Positions 1 through 6,527 are shown, numbered from the stretch's first letter. The stretch: DNA of 11,670 bases from an uncultured Oscillospiraceae bacterium (GCA_900552285.1 URYV01000037.1:1-11670); one strand, 5' to 3'. The notes: generated from the sequence alone by a model not told the origin. Numbers and translations are program-made.

Positions 1-160
1 ACCTCGTTGAATACAAGGTAGACGGTAACGCTATAAGGACGTCGTTGTCAGAGAGGCCGTCAAGAAGATCGACCAGGCAGCGGCAAAGGGTATTATTCAT
101 AAGAATACCGCCGCCCGCAAGAAGTCTGCTTTTGCTCTTAAGCTTAACGAAAGCAAGTAA
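1..160 (+). CDS. rpsT: 30S ribosomal protein S20, 3' end only, with apparent frameshift
   Basis: C-terminal part of small-subunit protein S20, which binds 16S rRNA and helps early 30S assembly. From base 35 to the TAA at 158-160 the frame reads KDVVVREAVKKIDQAAAKG and then HKNTAARKKS, the hallmark S20 C-terminus (Lys/Arg-rich helix). Upstream of base 35 that frame hits a TAA at 26-28, whereas the frame beginning at base 3 reads LVEYKVDGNA. The two join as one S20-like chain if a single base is missing at about 33-34 (…DGNA-xKDVV…). I read this as a 1-base deletion, either an assembly error or a real frameshift. The start lies outside the window. The gene faces sigF and ends at the hairpin at 211-246. 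The family call is firm; the reading of the first 34 bases is inference. Confidence 0.85.
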
Positions 161-210
161 AGGCCCGAAAAGCTGCTTGTTCAGCCGTGTTATGAATAAA
201 CAGTATATAC

Positions 211-248
211 AAAAGAGTCGGAAAGACATTTCTTTCCGACTCTTTTTT
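211..248. terminator. Bidirectional intrinsic terminator between rpsT and sigF
   Basis: A perfect 15-bp inverted repeat (211-225 with 232-246; arm AAAAGAGTCGGAAAG) has a 6-base loop and T-runs in both directions: TTTTTT at 243-248 on the + strand and TTTT in the arm on the - strand. It follows the rpsT stop by 50 bases. On the - strand the stem starts 1 base after the sigF TGA (250-248). It therefore fits termination of both converging units. Confidence 0.85.
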
Positions 249-910
249 CATGTCAGCTCTTTTCTCAGCTTCAGCAGCACCGCTTTTTCCCTTCGCGAAA
301 CGCCCACCTGGCTTGTGCAAAGAACTTTCGCCGCGCCGCTTTGGGTCATGCGGTCGACATAGCGAAGCTTTATGAGCTTTTTTTCATCCTCGCTGAGCCT
401 TTCAACGGCCTGAGACAGCGACATGCTGCGTATAATGCTTTCCTCCCCGCCTGCCACGGCAGGTTCGGCGTCCCGTCCTTCTTCGCCGCTCAGCGAAAGG
501 GGAATTGCCGCAGCAGACACCGCCTCGGCCACCTGTTCTAAGGAGAGTCCCGAGTGCTCCGCAAGCTCGGACAGCGCAGGCTCTCTCCCGAGCCTTGCCG
601 AAAGCTCGGCCTTCATTCTGACGATTTTCTGCGAACGTTCCTTTAAGGTGCGCCCCACCTTAACCGTACCGCCCTCACGAAAAAGACACCGTATTTCCCC
701 GAGAATTACCGGCACGGCATAGGTGGAGAATTTCACCCCTCTTTGAGGGTCAAAACCCTTGATTGCCTTGCAAAGGCCGAGGCAACCCGCCGAATAAAGC
801 TCGTCATATTCAATTCCCCTGCCCTCAAGCCTGTGACAGCAGGCATGAACAAGGCCGAGATTTTGCCCCACAAATCCGTCGGTCAGCGCAACTTCGTTTT
901 TATCGGTCAT
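248..910 (-). CDS. sigF: RNA polymerase sporulation sigma factor SigF (early forespore)
   Basis: Sigma-70 family factor that directs the first forespore-specific transcription, held inactive by SpoIIAB until SpoIIAA releases it. The 220 residues show region 2 (about 12-82, including AGCLGLCKAIKGFDPQRG and KFSTYAVPVILGEI), the VKVGRTLKE segment at 83-91, region 3 (about 92-138) and region 4 with a helix-turn-helix at about 188-209 (MTQSGAAKVL, then SQVGVSRREK). It is shorter than Bacillus subtilis SigF (about 255 residues) because some 35 N-terminal residues before region 2 are absent. Two region-4 positions differ from the usual SQVQVSRLEK. The ATG (910-908) overlaps the spoIIAB TGA as ATGA, and no clear ribosome-binding site precedes it, so translation is probably coupled to spoIIAB. 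Gene order spoIIAA-spoIIAB-sigF supports SigF rather than SigG or SigB. Confidence 0.95.
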   Translation of the reverse strand: MTDKNEVALTDGFVGQNLGLVHACCHRLEGRGIEYDELYSAGCLGLCKAIKGFDPQRGVKFSTYAVPVILGEIRCLFREGGTVKVGRTLKERSQKIVRMKAELSARLGREPALSELAEHSGLSLEQVAEAVSAAAIPLSLSGEEGRDAEPAVAGGEESIIRSMSLSQAVERLSEDEKKLIKLRYVDRMTQSGAAKVLCTSQVGVSRREKAVLLKLRKELT

Positions 911-1338
911 TTGCGTTTTATGAATTTTTCCATGGTGACGGTCGTTCCCTTACAGAGGGACGAGCGCACCTTAAGGCTGTCGGTAAAGCTTTCCATAACG
1001 GCAAAGCCCAGTCCCGCCCGCTCCTCGCCGCCGGTGGTAAAAAGGGGCTCCATCGCCCGTTTTACGTCCTCGATTCCGCAGCCCTTGTCTCTTATTTTAA
1101 TTCTGATCCGCCCGTCCTCATAAATTCCGACGGTTATGTAAATCGGGCCGATAATATTTTTGTAGGCATGGACGATACAGTTTGTTACCGCCTCCGAAAC
1201 GGCGGTTTTTATGTCTCCGATTTCCTCTACGGTGGGGTCAAGCTGCGACACAAAGGCTGCCGCCGCAACCCTCGCGAAGCTTTCGTTTGACGACTTGGAG
1301 GACAGCGTCAGTTTCATTTCGTTTATGGGTCTTATCAT
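907..1338 (-). CDS. spoIIAB: Anti-sigma F factor and serine kinase SpoIIAB
   Basis: GHKL-fold protein that binds SigF and, using ATP, phosphorylates SpoIIAA in the predivisional cell and mother cell. The 143 residues align with the family throughout: a start of the form NEMKL, then NESFARV (18-24) and SQLDPTVEEI (31-40); N-box VSEAVTN (47-53, with E49 and N53); G1 box DKGCGI (84-89); PLFTTGGEERAGLGFAVM (99-116) as the ATP lid and G2 region. I chose the ATG at 1338-1336 because it overlaps the spoIIAA stop as ATGA, has AAAGGAG upstream, and gives an N-terminus like known SpoIIAB. An in-frame ATG 30 bases further upstream would lie inside spoIIAA and adds no family sequence. Middle gene of the spoIIA operon. 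Confidence 0.96.
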   Translation of the reverse strand: MIRPINEMKLTLSSKSSNESFARVAAAAFVSQLDPTVEEIGDIKTAVSEAVTNCIVHAYKNIIGPIYITVGIYEDGRIRIKIRDKGCGIEDVKRAMEPLFTTGGEERAGLGFAVMESFTDSLKVRSSLCKGTTVTMEKFIKRK

Positions 1339-1658
1339 TTTTTTACACTGCTCCTTTCGATAAGGCAAAGGCGGTCGAGTCCCGCAATTCTCATGACTTT
1401 ATATATCTGCGGCGACGTTCCCGTCACCTGAAGCTCGCCGTCGTAAAATTTCATTTGACGGTACCGACCCATCACAAGGCCTATGCCCGAGCTGTCCATA
1501 AAGGTCACGTCGCGAAAATCGAGTATGAGCAGCTTGACATTTCCTCCGTCGATTTCCCTGTCGATTTTTTCTCTTATTCTTGCGGCCGAATGATGGTCGA
1601 TTTCACCCTCGAGATAGGCCGTGACGGTTTGTCCCGAGCTTTCGGTTCTTACTGACAT
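1335..1658 (-). CDS. spoIIAA: Anti-sigma F factor antagonist SpoIIAA
   Basis: Small STAS-domain protein (107 residues) that displaces SigF from SpoIIAB when unphosphorylated; it is phosphorylated by SpoIIAB and reactivated by SpoIIE. The sequence shows the STAS pattern AYLEGEID near the N-terminus, LLILDFRDV in the core strand, and the phosphorylation-site motif MDSSGIGLVMGRY, whose first Ser corresponds to the target Ser58 of the Bacillus protein. There are two possible ATGs: 1664-1662 lies only 1 base from the strong AAGGAGG (1666-1672 region), while 1658-1656 lies 7 bases from it, so I favour the second; the difference is two residues. First gene of the operon, overlapping spoIIAB as ATGA. 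I could not identify a clear SigH or SigA promoter in the 1659-1724 leader. Confidence 0.95.
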   Translation of the reverse strand: MSVRTESSGQTVTAYLEGEIDHHSAARIREKIDREIDGGNVKLLILDFRDVTFMDSSGIGLVMGRYRQMKFYDGELQVTGTSPQIYKVMRIAGLDRLCLIERSSVKK

Positions 1659-1724
1659 TTTCATTCCTCCTTTTTTATAATTTTAATAGGTGCGCCGCGA
1701 TTTTTTTAGTCGGAAAGCAAGTCG

Positions 1725-1748
1725 AAAAAGCCCTTAAAAAAGGGCTTT
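1725..1748 (-). terminator. Intrinsic terminator overlapping the end of the DUF4363 gene
   Basis: A 9-bp perfect stem (1740-1748 with 1727-1735; AAAGCCCTT/AAGGGCTTT) with a TTTT loop, followed on the - strand by TTTTT ending in TTTTTC. The 5' arm and loop are the last sense codons of the upstream gene (Lys-Ala-Leu-Phe), and the TAA at 1736-1734 begins in the loop. It separates the DUF421/DUF4363 unit from spoIIA. Confidence 0.75.
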
Positions 1749-2114
1749 GACCGAAAATTTTTCATCATCGCAGAGATTTTGTATTTTTAAAAGGCAAAGC
1801 TTGATTTTGGGGATTTTGCCGTCGCTTCCGCCTTGCGCCATGGCGTAAAGCTCGGTGAGCTGTTCGTCAAGCTCGTCCACCGAGGAATGGGAGGCAAAAA
1901 CGGCGGTGGTTTCCTTTATGTCGTTCCAGTTTGTCATTGCCTTTTCGAGATTTTGAAAGGCGGCGTCATCGTTTTCCGAAATAAATTCATCGAGGCTCTG
2001 CTCAAGAAACACCCCCACGCGGTTTTCCACCCGCCTTGTGAGACAGGAGCTTGTGACGCACATGGACAGCACAAAAACAAACAGCGCCCCCGCCGCATAA
2101 AGCCGTTTCATCAT
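1734..2114 (-). CDS. DUF4363 family protein, N-terminal membrane anchor
   Basis: Small protein of 126 residues with a hydrophobic N-terminal segment (about 5-24, one transmembrane helix or uncleaved signal) and a mostly helical, acidic remainder. The pattern of Leu/Ile and acidic residues (FISENDDAAFQNLEKAMTNW at 44-63, then SVDELDEQLTELYAM and KIKLCLLKIQNLCDDEKFSV) matches DUF4363. In Clostridia that family commonly follows a DUF421 gene, as here. No catalytic motif is visible and I assign no biochemical function; the soluble part would lie outside the cytoplasm if the anchor is a simple N-in helix. A strong AAGGAGG precedes two tandem ATGs at 2114 and 2111; the first overlaps the DUF421 TGA as ATGA. 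The last codons form half of a terminator hairpin. Confidence 0.8.
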   Translation of the reverse strand: MMKRLYAAGALFVFVLSMCVTSSCLTRRVENRVGVFLEQSLDEFISENDDAAFQNLEKAMTNWNDIKETTAVFASHSSVDELDEQLTELYAMAQGGSDGKIPKIKLCLLKIQNLCDDEKFSVKALF

Positions 2115-2785
2115 TTATCCTCCTTTTTGATAAGACAGACGTCGTTTTTTCCGTCGGTGATGAGCACAAAGACCTGCGACAGCTCGGTTTTTCTGTCCTT
2201 CAGCAGCTTTTTGAGCTTTTCTTCGCTCATGCCGCAAATCTCAAGACCCGCCTTACTTATCCGACCGTCTCCCGCAACGGCAATCGGCATACCGTCGGGC
2301 TTTGGCTTTAAATCAAGCATTTCGGCCGTCACCTCGGATTTTTCATATTTCTTTTTAACGCTCAGTTTTCCTCCGGTCTCCACCACGGCAAAGGCCGCGT
2401 CCCTGATGTCGAAAACGCCCTGCTGACGGAGACCTTCATTTACGTCGTCAATTGTCATGCGGAGATTTTTCATGGCCTTCTGATTTATGCTGCCGTTATT
2501 TATAATAACCGTCGGACTGCCGTCAAACACCCTGCGCAAAAAGGGCAGCTTGAGCGTCGCCACAGACAGCACGATCTCGAGAATAACCAAGCAAAATATG
2601 GCTATAATACCGTTGAGCGCGGGACGGTCGAGATCCTGAATGGGGGCGGCGGCACATTCGGAAATCATAATTGTCACCACAAGCTCTCCCGGCTGAAGCT
2701 CGCCTATCTGCCTTTTTCCCATAAGACGGAGACTTAAAATAACGGTAAAGTATAAAATTACCGACCTTGCAAGTGTCACAAACAT
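2111..2785 (-). CDS. DUF421 (YetF-like) membrane protein
   Basis: 224-residue membrane protein of the DUF421/YetF family. It has hydrophobic segments at about 4-21, 35-50 and 57-78; the signature LMGKRQIGELQPGELVVTIM (21-40) followed by ISECAA; and a C-terminal cytoplasmic alpha/beta domain (about 88-224, with SPTVIINNGSIN and IDDVNEGLRQQG). Family members include B. subtilis YetF and the DUF421 part of the 2Duf protein of spoVA-2mob elements, which affects spore inner-membrane properties and heat resistance. A spore-membrane role here is inference from that and from position between spoIIA and gerABC. The open frame runs on to 3664 opposite gerA, but family similarity begins at the ATG at 2785-2783. 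A GGGTGAT ribosome-binding site lies just upstream of that ATG, so the longer start is rejected. Confidence 0.9.
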   Translation of the reverse strand: MFVTLARSVILYFTVILSLRLMGKRQIGELQPGELVVTIMISECAAAPIQDLDRPALNGIIAIFCLVILEIVLSVATLKLPFLRRVFDGSPTVIINNGSINQKAMKNLRMTIDDVNEGLRQQGVFDIRDAAFAVVETGGKLSVKKKYEKSEVTAEMLDLKPKPDGMPIAVAGDGRISKAGLEICGMSEEKLKKLLKDRKTELSQVFVLITDGKNDVCLIKKEDK

Positions 2786-2845
2786 AAATATCACCCGTTC
2801 TATTTTGCGTCGGCGATATTTTTTTATTCCGAAAAGAGGGATATT

Positions 2846-4321
2846 TTGACGGTTGAACAAAGCAGATTTTTGTGCACGTCTCTTGAAGAAAACATGGCGG
2901 TAATAAATCGGGAAATCGGAAATTCCGACGATTTTATTTCCCGAGATATGACGGTGTGCGGCTTCGATTTTTGCTGTCTGACCATGGAAAACCTTTGCGA
3001 CAAGCAGCAAATCGAGCAGCAGATAATAAGAAGGCTCATGTCGGTAAAGTCGCTCCCGAAAAACGGAAAGCAGCGCTTTGAGGCGGTGGAAAGCGGCATT
3101 TGCGCCTCTCCCGACCAAAAGAAGGTGCAAAACATCGACGAGCTTTATCGGCTTATAATGTCTGGGTGGGCGGCGCTGCTTTTTGACGGCTGCGACTCTG
3201 CGCTGTGCATCGGCGTTCAGGACACACCCACCCGCAGCATCACCGAACCAGGCTCGGAAATTTCCGAAAGAGGTTCGGAGGAGGGTTTTTCGGAAATTCT
3301 CCGCAACAACATGGCAATGGTAAGGCGGAGAATGAAAACCAAGGACCTGAAGTTTGAAATAATGACCCTCGGCGACAAATCCCGCACCGATATTGCCCTT
3401 TGCTATATGGAACATTCGGTCGACAGCGACATTCTTGAAAAGGTCAGAAAGCGTCTTTTTGAGGTTGAAATCGACGCCGTTCTCGATTCGGGCTATCTCG
3501 TGCCCTTTCTCGACACAAAGACTCCGTCTCTTTTCCCGTCGGTGGGGGTGACCGAACGTCCCGACACCCTTTGCGGAAAAATACTGGAGGGCAGAATAGG
3601 CATACTTGTGGACGGAACGCCCTATGCGCTTACCGTTCCCCTGCTTTTTTCCGAGCATTTTCAAAGTCCCGACGACTATACCCTAAGCCCGTTTTTTGCG
3701 ACCTTTATACGGTGTCTCAAATATCTTTCCTTTATACTTGCCGTGCTTGTATCGGGAACATATGTGGCAATTTGCGAGCACAATCCCGAGCTTTTCCCCG
3801 CCGCAATTCTGCACAAGGTTTTCGATTCGGGAATAGTGACCCCTTTTCCGAATATGTGGGAAGCGCTTATAATTCACGTCATATACGAAATAATGCGTGA
3901 GGCGGGACTGCGGCTGCCAAAATCGGTGGGGCACGCCGTCAGCATTGTGGGCGGACTGGTGATAGGCGATGCGGCGGTCACGGCAGGGCTTATCGGCGCC
4001 CCCATGGTCATAGTTGTCGCCACTACCGCACTTGCATCATATGTTGTTCCCACCCTCTACTACCCCTGCGCTCTGCTGAGATTTGCCGGCATTTTTATCG
4101 GCGGGCTTTGCGGAACGACGGGAATGGTGCTTTTTGCGGCGGTCATTGTGACGGCGGTGTGCGGCCACAATGTATACGGCGTTCCGCTGTCGGCGCCGGT
4201 GTCGCCCTTTGACAAAAGCTCGGTCAGAGACACCCTCCTTCGTCAAAGCTGGCGGACGCTTGCCAAAAGAACCGCGAAAATTCAAAAGCTTCACGGCAGC
4301 AAGGAGGAGGACGCACGGTGA
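2846..4321 (+). CDS. GerA-family spore germination protein, A subunit
   Basis: A subunit of a GerA-type germinant receptor, an inner-membrane spore complex that triggers germination on nutrient binding. 491 residues, usual for the family: an N-terminal soluble region (about 1-235), then RPDTLCGKILEGRIGILVDG (238-257), HFQSPDDY (271-278), and a membrane domain of several helices. The membrane domain includes YLSFILAVLVSGTYVAIC (293-310), the family signature REAGLRLPKSVGHAVSIVGG (351-370) with LVIG, and a basic C-terminal tail. The N-terminal domain has unusually many cysteines (C38, C43, C44, C51, C86, C116, C121). The start is a TTG (2846-2848) with AAAGAGGG 5 bases upstream; the next ATG is about 48 bases in. 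Divergent from the DUF421 gene (60-base gap). The TGA overlaps the gerB GTG as GTGA. Substrate cannot be predicted. Confidence 0.95.
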   Translation: MTVEQSRFLCTSLEENMAVINREIGNSDDFISRDMTVCGFDFCCLTMENLCDKQQIEQQIIRRLMSVKSLPKNGKQRFEAVESGICASPDQKKVQNIDELYRLIMSGWAALLFDGCDSALCIGVQDTPTRSITEPGSEISERGSEEGFSEILRNNMAMVRRRMKTKDLKFEIMTLGDKSRTDIALCYMEHSVDSDILEKVRKRLFEVEIDAVLDSGYLVPFLDTKTPSLFPSVGVTERPDTLCGKILEGRIGILVDGTPYALTVPLLFSEHFQSPDDYTLSPFFATFIRCLKYLSFILAVLVSGTYVAICEHNPELFPAAILHKVFDSGIVTPFPNMWEALIIHVIYEIMREAGLRLPKSVGHAVSIVGGLVIGDAAVTAGLIGAPMVIVVATTALASYVVPTLYYPCALLRFAGIFIGGLCGTTGMVLFAAVIVTAVCGHNVYGVPLSAPVSPFDKSSVRDTLLRQSWRTLAKRTAKIQKLHGSKEEDAR

Positions 4322-5409
4322 ATTTAAAGAAAGAAATCGGAACCGGTCAGCTTTTCTGCCTGCTTATCGTCTGCCGTTTGTCGGTGGCTCTCACCTTCCC
4401 CTTTGACAGCGTGGGAAGCTTTAACAACCAGGAATGGTTTGCGGCGGTGCTTTTCTTTCCCATACTTCTTTCGGTCATGTCTTTTTTGCTTTTTTTCTAT
4501 AACAAAACCGGGCTTTGCCCCGCCGACGCGGCCGCAAAGACATCTCCATTTTTCGGAAAGGCCGTCAGCCTTGTGTTTTCGGTGTTTTTTCTGCTCAGCG
4601 CAGCGGTAAATCTGTCGCGGTTCAACATTTTCATGACCTCAACCACAGGCGCCGACCAAAGCCCCCTGTTCTTTCCGCTGCTTCTTATAATTCCCTCGGT
4701 CTATGCCGCCTATAAGGGAATAGAAGCCATTTCCCGAACGGCCTGTATAATACTCGTCATTGGGCTTGTTTCGGCGGCCGTCATAATTCTCGCCGTGATA
4801 CCGAAATTCGATATGCTGAACGTCCTGCCTCCCCGCTCTTCCGACCGCAAAAATGTTGCAAGGCTTCTTATGACCTATTTTTCCGGCACGTCGGAGGCGG
4901 CGGCCTTTGCCGTTATGCTGCCCAAAGCCCGCGGCAAAAAAAGATTTCTTCCGGCAGCCTTTTCGGCGGCGGTGGCCTTCGGAATGTTTGCGATTTTCTT
5001 TTCGGTCAGCGCCGTTTTCGGAGAACTTGCCGAATTCGAAAATTTCCCTTTTTTCGCCCTCGCCGACATTGCCGAGCTTGGCGAGCTTAAACGGCTTTCG
5101 GCCCTCCACGCCTCCACATGGATTTTGGGGCTGTACGTCAAATGCGGCCTGTTTTTACAGCTTTCCCGCAGCTGTGCCGAAAGGGTTTTCGAAAAATCGG
5201 TTTTAAAGCCGCTTTCGGCGGTTGGAATCGCCGCCGTTTTCGTCCTCGGCACGCTTATGTCCTCAAACTATCGCTATGCCAAAAGCCCCATATACTCGGT
5301 TTCCCTCTTTATCTCGGTCGCCCTTTTGACCGTAGTGCTCCCCGCCGTTTTGCTTTTAACACAAAAAAATACCGAAAAATTTCGGTCAAAAGAAGGTGTG
5401 AAAAATTAA
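4318..5409 (+). CDS. GerAB/ArcD/ProY-family germination permease-like protein, B subunit
   Basis: B subunit of the germinant receptor, an APC-superfamily permease-like protein that in studied receptors carries the germinant-binding site. 363 residues, matching the family's usual length of about 360, with roughly ten hydrophobic helices (for example 10-26, 41-60, 82-100, 117-130, 141-163, 207-235, 298-313, 325-347). The opening KKEIGTGQLFCLLIVCRLS resembles the family's first helix, and the intracellular loop after helix 5 reads KFDMLNVLPP. The GTG start (4318-4320) overlaps the gerA TGA; a strong AAGGAGGAGG lies 7 bases upstream, which fixes this start. The TAA at 5407-5409 lies within the probable start region of gerC. 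Identification rests on topology, the N-terminus and operon position, and is good but not motif-rich. Confidence 0.88.
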   Translation: MNLKKEIGTGQLFCLLIVCRLSVALTFPFDSVGSFNNQEWFAAVLFFPILLSVMSFLLFFYNKTGLCPADAAAKTSPFFGKAVSLVFSVFFLLSAAVNLSRFNIFMTSTTGADQSPLFFPLLLIIPSVYAAYKGIEAISRTACIILVIGLVSAAVIILAVIPKFDMLNVLPPRSSDRKNVARLLMTYFSGTSEAAAFAVMLPKARGKKRFLPAAFSAAVAFGMFAIFFSVSAVFGELAEFENFPFFALADIAELGELKRLSALHASTWILGLYVKCGLFLQLSRSCAERVFEKSVLKPLSAVGIAAVFVLGTLMSSNYRYAKSPIYSVSLFISVALLTVVLPAVLLLTQKNTEKFRSKEGVKN

Positions 5410-5419
5410 AAAGCCCCTT

Positions 5420-6517
5420 GTGTTTATACTTGTCCTATCGCTGCTCGGCCTTTTTTCGGGATATAACGGGCGGGTGAAAATCAAGGACAGGGTCATCATT
5501 CAGGGTATGGCGGTGGACGTGGCGGACGAAGGCTATTCGCTCACCGTCCAGACCTATAAGCCCAGCTCCTTAAGCGAGCCGAAAAACGAATACGAGCTCC
5601 ACACGGCCGACGGAAAGACTCTTTTCGAGGCGCTGACCGCCGTCAACACCATAACAGGTCAGCAGGCCTTCTTTTCAAATCTCCAAATCATCATAATTTC
5701 CCGCGAGGCGGCCGAAAAAGGGCTTGCCGATTTGCTCGATTTTTTCGCAAGATACTCTAAAATCAGAAAAAGCGTCACGGTGGTGGGCTCGGAGTGCCCT
5801 GCGGCCGAGCTTTTGACGGTTGACAGCGAAAGCGGCTTACTCCCCGCCGAGCGCATAAACAAAATCATGAGCTACGGAACCGACACCTCAAACTATGACG
5901 GCAGCAAACTTATCGACATTACCGAGCGATATTTAAGCGACGCCTCCGACGCCTTTTTGCCGATTTTGGACATTCGGGAGGACGACAACGAGAAAACGGT
6001 CAAAATTTGCGGAGTGCTTTGCTTTCGCGGCAGAGCCCCCGCAGGAATGATCTCCCCCCGTGAGGCCATCGGATTCAATTGGATTTCAGGCTATGACAGC
6101 CGCCAAAGCATTTTGCTTGACACCGAAAAGGCGCTTTTTTCGCTGTCGGTTCAAAGCGCAAAATGCAAAATCGACGCAAAGATGGAAAACGGCCTTCCCG
6201 TCATCACAATCGGTCTTTCGGTGATGTGCAATTTAAACGAGGTCGGCGCCAAGGGAGGGCCGGTTTCGGAGGACGACATAAAGGGTCTTTCGCCGCAGCT
6301 TTCAAAACAAATTGAGGGCATGGCGAAGGACTCGGTCGACGCGGCCTTTTTCGGGCTTTCCAGCGACATTTTTGAATTTTCTAAAATCATAAGAAAAAAA
6401 TTCCCCGATTATTTTTACGGCGAGGCCTTCGGACAAATTCCCAAAACCGACTGGCGTGTTGAAATCTCGGCCGGCGCCGACATCTACCGTGTTGGCAAGA
6501 CCAACCGCACCGTTTAA
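5420..6517 (+). CDS. Ger(x)C-family spore germination protein, C subunit, lacking the lipobox cysteine
   Basis: C subunit of the germinant receptor, normally a lipoprotein on the outer face of the spore inner membrane. About 365-370 residues. The family features are the post-signal segment KDRVIIQGMAVDVADEGYSL, then SNLQIIIISREAAEKGL; the middle domain with VTVVGSE and SGLLPAERINKIM; and a C-terminal domain with VNC-like strands ending in FPDYFYGEAFG and WRVEISAGADI. The signal-like N-terminus ends LLGLFSGYNGR, where the usual lipobox Cys is Tyr (TAT at 5462-5464). The start is uncertain. GTG at 5420 is the first conventional codon but has no ribosome-binding site at proper spacing. AGAAGGTG at 5391-5398 instead sits 6 bases from an in-frame ATT at 5405, which would give a normal Lys-Lys signal start; an in-frame TGA at 5399 excludes anything further upstream. 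Confidence 0.9.
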   Translation: MFILVLSLLGLFSGYNGRVKIKDRVIIQGMAVDVADEGYSLTVQTYKPSSLSEPKNEYELHTADGKTLFEALTAVNTITGQQAFFSNLQIIIISREAAEKGLADLLDFFARYSKIRKSVTVVGSECPAAELLTVDSESGLLPAERINKIMSYGTDTSNYDGSKLIDITERYLSDASDAFLPILDIREDDNEKTVKICGVLCFRGRAPAGMISPREAIGFNWISGYDSRQSILLDTEKALFSLSVQSAKCKIDAKMENGLPVITIGLSVMCNLNEVGAKGGPVSEDDIKGLSPQLSKQIEGMAKDSVDAAFFGLSSDIFEFSKIIRKKFPDYFYGEAFGQIPKTDWRVEISAGADIYRVGKTNRTV

Positions 6518-6527
6518 AAACAAAAAC

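Noticed and set aside
45..362. 105-codon + strand open frame over the rpsT end, terminator and sigF 3' end
   Set aside because: It is out of frame with the S20 C-terminus, crosses a perfect terminator, and is antisense to sigF.
743..1655. Several + strand open frames of 126-175 codons opposite spoIIAA, spoIIAB and sigF
   Set aside because: They are shadows of three genes with unambiguous family motifs, and have no ribosome-binding sites or domains.
2786..3664. Extension of the DUF421 reading frame across the antisense of gerA
   Set aside because: The DUF421 family starts at the ATG at 2785 with its own ribosome-binding site; the extension is antisense to a well-matched GerA domain.
4639..5252. 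- strand open frames opposite gerB
   Set aside because: They are antisense to a membrane protein gene; Lys/Arg-rich composition reflects the complement of hydrophobic codons.
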